Of a DNA stretch of 43,018 bases, positions 42,992 through 43,018 are shown piece by piece. Position 1 is the stretch's first letter. The number at the start of each line of letters is the position of its first letter. The stretch lies in contig CALXPY010000009.1 in NCBI GenBank assembly GCA_944390395.1, positions 1-43,018 on the forward strand, written 5' to 3'. The notes beneath the pieces were generated by a model. The model did not search any database. It saw only the letters and a program-made list of their open reading frames with translations, and was not told where the DNA came from. The DNA is from an uncultured Clostridia bacterium (GTDB lineage: Bacteria; Bacillota; Clostridia; TANB77; CAG-508). The position numbers and the translations under genes are program-made.

Positions 42992-43018
42992 ATATAACAA
43001 TTAGTTCATGATATAATT

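Overview
The window is very AT-rich Bacillota DNA. Gene content (whiA, ylbJ, infC-rpmI-rplT, mfd, polA, ruvB, queH, sortase, wall-polymer genes) points to a spore-forming, Gram-positive member of the Clostridia, probably an uncultured gut lineage. Nearly all genes are on the minus strand. No rRNA, tRNA, CRISPR array, transposase or prophage gene was seen.

Layout. (1) 1-4680 is an accessory region built from repeated units. Each unit reads, on the minus strand: consensus promoter, short leader ORF containing an (AG)n microsatellite, intrinsic terminator, 118-bp inverted repeat with a GC-rich centre, then a gene for a prepilin-like protein with a C-terminal formylglycine-generating-enzyme/C-type-lectin-like domain. 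Two units are nearly complete and a third runs off the left edge. A compact locus at 321-572 has the layout of an Fst/par type I toxin-antitoxin. (2) 4680-18400 is housekeeping: whiA, prmC, a candidate structured RNA, rRNA methyltransferase, mfd, mgtA, ylbJ, a degenerate NUDIX protein and infC-rpmI-rplT. infC has an attenuator-type leader and an apparent AUA start codon. (3) polA and a polytopic membrane protein lead to an envelope cluster. (4) 21-38 kb holds the most unusual system: a class B-type sortase, a wall-anchored protein with an N-terminal cohesin-like domain, and five consecutive secreted proteins ending in almost identical dockerins. These carry CAP/SCP, transglutaminase-like, leucine-rich and Ig-like modules instead of glycoside hydrolases. 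(5) 38-43 kb holds queH, ruvB, a frameshifted tagO/wecA-type gene, rpiA and a CDP-glycerol glycerophosphotransferase-family gene.

How the parts may work together. The sortase would fix the cohesin protein to peptidoglycan, and the dockerin proteins would dock on it, giving a cell-surface complex that is not a cellulosome. In the pilin-like units, changes in AG repeat number would move the leader ORF in or out of a frame that runs through the terminator, so translation of the leader could switch expression of the surface gene behind it. Both ideas rest on sequence layout only and are testable.
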